A stretch of 64,000 bases of DNA from Syntrophomonadaceae bacterium (GTDB lineage Bacteria > Bacillota > Syntrophomonadia > Syntrophomonadales > Syntrophomonadaceae): assembly GCA_012522955.1 (NCBI GenBank), contig JAAYJK010000052.1:1-64000 (forward strand). The letters run 5' to 3'. Position numbers and translations under genes: made by a program. The notes below the pieces were generated by a model. That model was not told the DNA's origin. It did no database searches and saw nothing but the letters and a program-made list of their open reading frames with translations. Positions 61,601-64,000 of this stretch are shown here, one piece after another (the first letter of the stretch is position 1; every line of letters starts with the position of its first letter).

Positions 61601-62394
61601 TATACCCTCCCCAGAATATTGACCCATACTTGATTTCCAGCTACCCCAACCTTAACAATAACAGGTGTTTTAAAGCTGTTTCTAAACTTTAAGTCCAGGT
61701 AACCGTAGTTTACCGTGGCATCCTTTCCTTCCGGCACATAATGAATAGGTTTACTGTGCTGATGCCTTTCAACAATTGCCAAACCCGCTGCTGTTGCAGC
61801 ATTATAAACAGTACTGGCCACCTGGCATACCCCTCCTCCGAAATCCATTGCGGTATGGCCCATTATAATTATTGGCGCAGCTTGGTAGCCCCGAAGCATA
61901 GTTCTAGGCCCCACAATTCCGTTAAAAGAAAAAACCTCTCCCGGCCACAAAAGGGTATTATTTATGGCTTTTACTGCCAAATTGATATTGCTCTGCCGCT
62001 GAACGCTGCCGCTGATCCAGGTGGAATAGGATCCAACAATATGCCTAATCTCTTCAATCTCAGTCCCCCTATGTTTAGGGTAGACTGGAATCACCCTTAA
62101 TTTCAGCTTTTCTCCGGCTGTAGCCTCTAATATCTTCTGGACGTTGTACTCCACATCAATAATGCAGCCCTTCATTTCCAGTATTATTTCTCCAGTCTTT
62201 TGATCCAGTGCCGGTTCACTTGGTACTTTCTGGTGCCTTATGGCCAGCTGTTCTACTAGTCTCACCACCTCCTCTGGCAACAGTCCTCCCACTTCTTCAC
62301 CATTGATGCTTACTCCCGGCTTAACCCCATATAAATAACGATCCAGCTTATCCAGTCCACTGGCCAGCAGGGGCAGGCTGATAAATAAGCTCAA
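61600..62394 (-). CDS. VanW-family protein, 5' end frameshifted
   Basis: 264 residues from TTG 62394. Residues about 18-100 form a peptidoglycan-binding-like (PG_binding_4) domain and about 120-255 the VanW domain: NLAVKAINNTLLWPGEVFSF, FGGGVCQVASTVYNAATAAG, HYVPEGKDATVNYGYLDLKF. TTG 62394 has no ribosome site. A good site (GGAGGTGG) with GTG 62449 (or ATA 62443) begins KIKRFFLF in another frame. Removing one base in the run at 62429-62434 would join it to KLDSRTIILLSLFISLPLLA, a complete signal anchor. Coupled to ylxY downstream. Confidence 0.85.
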   Translation of the reverse strand: MSLFISLPLLASGLDKLDRYLYGVKPGVSINGEEVGGLLPEEVVRLVEQLAIRHQKVPSEPALDQKTGEIILEMKGCIIDVEYNVQKILEATAGEKLKLRVIPVYPKHRGTEIEEIRHIVGSYSTWISGSVQRQSNINLAVKAINNTLLWPGEVFSFNGIVGPRTMLRGYQAAPIIIMGHTAMDFGGGVCQVASTVYNAATAAGLAIVERHQHSKPIHYVPEGKDATVNYGYLDLKFRNSFKTPVIVKVGVAGNQVWVNILGRV

Positions 62395-62752
62395 TAGAAT
62401 AATGGTCCTACTATCAAGTTTGAAAAAGAAAAAATCTTTTTATCTTCACCCACCTCCTCAACATCCCATCTTGTTATAGATATTCCCTTTTTCTTCAGGC
62501 TATTCTGCTTATTTTTAAATGTTAAGAAGAGGCTGCGCAGCATTAAATTATGGGTCACCAGCGCGGGGTGCGGCAGTAACGTGGGGGGGATGGTAGGGGC
62601 GGTCTTTGAGCGCCAGCTATTAAATTTTGGGCTAATAATTCACAACCACTGTTTGCTGGTCATTGCCGGGCGACCACAGGTGGCGCCCCCAATGGCTGTA
62701 CACGGTTCCTTTTGTTCTTGCTTGGTGAGCAAAGAACCCAGAAAACACAAAT
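62395..62752. other. Intergenic region with GC-rich block
   Basis: About 360 bp between pnp and VanW. A segment at 62521-62720 is markedly GC-rich and G-run rich, with overlapping inverted repeats (GGTCGCC/GGCGACC-like near 62655-62695 and GTTCTTGCT/AGCAAAGAAC at 62713-62736). No ORF resembles a protein. Possibly a structured RNA leader of the VanW operon or a repeat remnant. Confidence 0.4.
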
Positions 62753-62772
62753 AAACCGAGCCGGCTCGGTTT
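62753..62772 (-). terminator. Terminator of pnp
   Basis: The 20-bp perfect palindrome AAACCGAGCCGGCTCGGTTT is followed on the minus strand by ATTTGTGTTTTC, 21 nt beyond the pnp stop. Confidence 0.7.
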
Positions 62773-62793
62773 ACTTGGATAATATTATTTAAA

Positions 62794-64000
62794 TTATTTT
62801 TGTTTTGCCGCATTCACTAGAACGGCTTTACGAGAAAGGTTGATCCGGCCTTGCTTGTCGATTTCAGTGACTTTAACCGGAATCTGATCACCTATATCTA
62901 CCACATCTCTGACTTTGTTTACTCGCTCCTCGGCCAGCTGGGATATATGGACCAATCCTTCTTTGCCCGCAGTCCCCAGCACTCCGGGAATAATCTCGAC
63001 AAAAGCGCCAAAGTCCATTATTCTCTTAACGGTACCCATATAGGTCTTTCCAACTTCTACATCAGCAATTATGGATTCAATATAGAACTTGGCCTTCTTG
63101 GCTCCTTCTTCATCCATGGACATGATATAAAGGCTGCCATCATCTTCGATATCAATTTTACAACCGGTTTCATCAACTATCTTATGAATAGTTTTGCCCC
63201 CCGGGCCAATTATTTCTCTAATACGATCAGGATGTATCTGCATTTTGGTTAGGCGGGGTGCATAAGGAGATAATTCTGCATTAGGCTGGTCGATAACCTC
63301 CAGCATTTTGTTCATGATGAACATTCTGCCTTCACGGGCCTTAGTCATGGCAGCTGATACTATTTCTCTGTTGACTCCGGTTATTTTAATATCCATCTGG
63401 AGTGCGGTTACTCCTTTTTCGGTTCCGGCCAGTTTGAAGTCCATATCCCCCAAGGCATCTTCAATACCTTGTATATCGCTTAAAATGGCAAAGCCGTTTT
63501 CTCCTTTGACCAATCCCATGGCAATACCGGAAACTGGTGCTTTAATGGGTACACCTGCATGCATCAGGGACAGAGTGCTTCCACATACACTTCCCATAGA
63601 GCTGGATCCATTGGATTCCAGAACTTCGGATACCACCCGAATGGTGTAAGGAAAATCTTCTTCCTGAGGCAGGACTGCCAACAAAGCCCTTTCGGCCAGG
63701 GCTCCATGACCTATCTCTCTTCTACCTGGTCCCCTCATGGGGCGAGTTTCGCCGACACTGTACGGCGGGAAATTATAATGGTGGATATACCTCTTGGTTG
63801 AATCTATACCCAGTCCATCCAGGCGCTGTTCTTCGCTGGCAGAACCCAGCGTAGTTACTGATAAAACCTGAGTTTGACCTCGGGTAAATAATCCTGATCC
63901 ATGGGGACGGGATAAAAACCCAACTTGACAACTAATAGCTCTAATTTCATCCAGGTTTCTTCCATCCACTCTTTCGCCTTTTTCCAGGATGGCCTGTCTT
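62794..64000 (-). CDS. pnp: Polynucleotide phosphorylase, C-terminal part
   Basis: 3'-to-5' phosphorolytic exoribonuclease; the last 402 codons are inside the window and the start lies beyond its right edge. Visible: the second RNase PH domain ([60 protein letters not shown]), the KH domain ([20 protein letters not shown]) and the S1 domain ([20 protein letters not shown] to GRINLSRK). The short tail VLVNAAKQK follows. It heads the conserved pnp-VanW-ylxY region and has its own terminator. Confidence 0.97.
   Translation of the reverse strand, partial: RQAILEKGERVDGRNLDEIRAISCQVGFLSRPHGSGLFTRGQTQVLSVTTLGSASEEQRLDGLGIDSTKRYIHHYNFPPYSVGETRPMRGPGRREIGHGALAERALLAVLPQEEDFPYTIRVVSEVLESNGSSSMGSVCGSTLSLMHAGVPIKAPVSGIAMGLVKGENGFAILSDIQGIEDALGDMDFKLAGTEKGVTALQMDIKITGVNREIVSAAMTKAREGRMFIMNKMLEVIDQPNAELSPYAPRLTKMQIHPDRIREIIGPGGKTIHKIVDETGCKIDIEDDGSLYIMSMDEEGAKKAKFYIESIIADVEVGKTYMGTVKRIMDFGAFVEIIPGVLGTAGKEGLVHISQLAEERVNKVRDVVDIGDQIPVKVTEIDKQGRINLSRKAVLVNAAKQK

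Overview
The window looks like chromosome of a low-to-mid GC, spore-forming, anaerobic Firmicute of the class Clostridia. A syntrophic fatty-acid oxidiser close to Syntrophomonas is the best fit; this is inferred from gene content, since no rRNA or tRNA gene is present to confirm it. Pointers are an alpha/beta small acid-soluble spore protein, YmxH and YlxY next to pnp, three S-layer-homology (SLH) proteins, a sigma-54 regulator, and many CoA-transferase, thiolase and acyl-CoA genes. Most genes are on the minus strand.

Layout. 1-6.7 kb: 3' part of a large SLH surface protein, a decayed ArsC-like gene, and a DUF2975 / small HTH / multi-spanning membrane operon facing a Cro/CI-type regulator. 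6.8-9.8 kb: a glutaconate-CoA-transferase-like operon with two A-type subunits and one B-type subunit. It is preceded by an acyl-CoA dehydrogenase remnant and a sigma-54 promoter. 10-16.7 kb: an SLH protein, lipoproteins, and a solute-binding lipoprotein paired with a membrane-bound Cache-LuxR regulator. 17-20.6 kb: a BlaI/M56 antirepressor pair with a visible operator, a YccF protein, and a 36-codon ORF carrying an in-frame TGA.

20.7-30.4 kb: an acyl-CoA/acetoacetate island. It holds acetoacetyl-CoA synthetase, a class I CoA-transferase, a DUF35 Zn-ribbon protein, an SCP2-type thiolase, a CBS-PAS-PAS sigma-54 activator and a DASS-type anion transporter. The thiolase operon has a sigma-54 promoter almost identical to the one at 9.8 kb, so the two operons may share nitrogen-sigma control and possibly the same activator.

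31-42 kb: an SLH/DUF3298 protein, a TrmO fusion, and a mannose cluster consisting of a 1188-residue glycosyltransferase-GH130 fusion, a GT4 glycosyltransferase, phosphomannomutase and mannose-1-phosphate guanylyltransferase. 42-50 kb: small metal-binding and membrane proteins, a Lon-family protease, an MBL hydrolase and a divergent cold-shock protein. 50-57 kb: a lipoprotein penicillin-binding protein, a DUF47 protein, a radical SAM protein, a spore protein, MgtC and GuaB. 57-64 kb: the conserved pnp neighbourhood (pnp, VanW, YlxY, D,D-carboxypeptidase, M16 protease, dUTPase, YmxH).

Intergenic DNA carries several fragments of former genes (ArsC-like, acyl-CoA dehydrogenase, histidine kinase, DUF89, possibly HydF). 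It also carries many long, near-perfect hairpins. Several genes appear to start at TTG or GTG codons set by a strong Shine-Dalgarno, and two or three have no usual start codon at the expected place. No CRISPR array, rRNA, tRNA or intact insertion sequence was seen.
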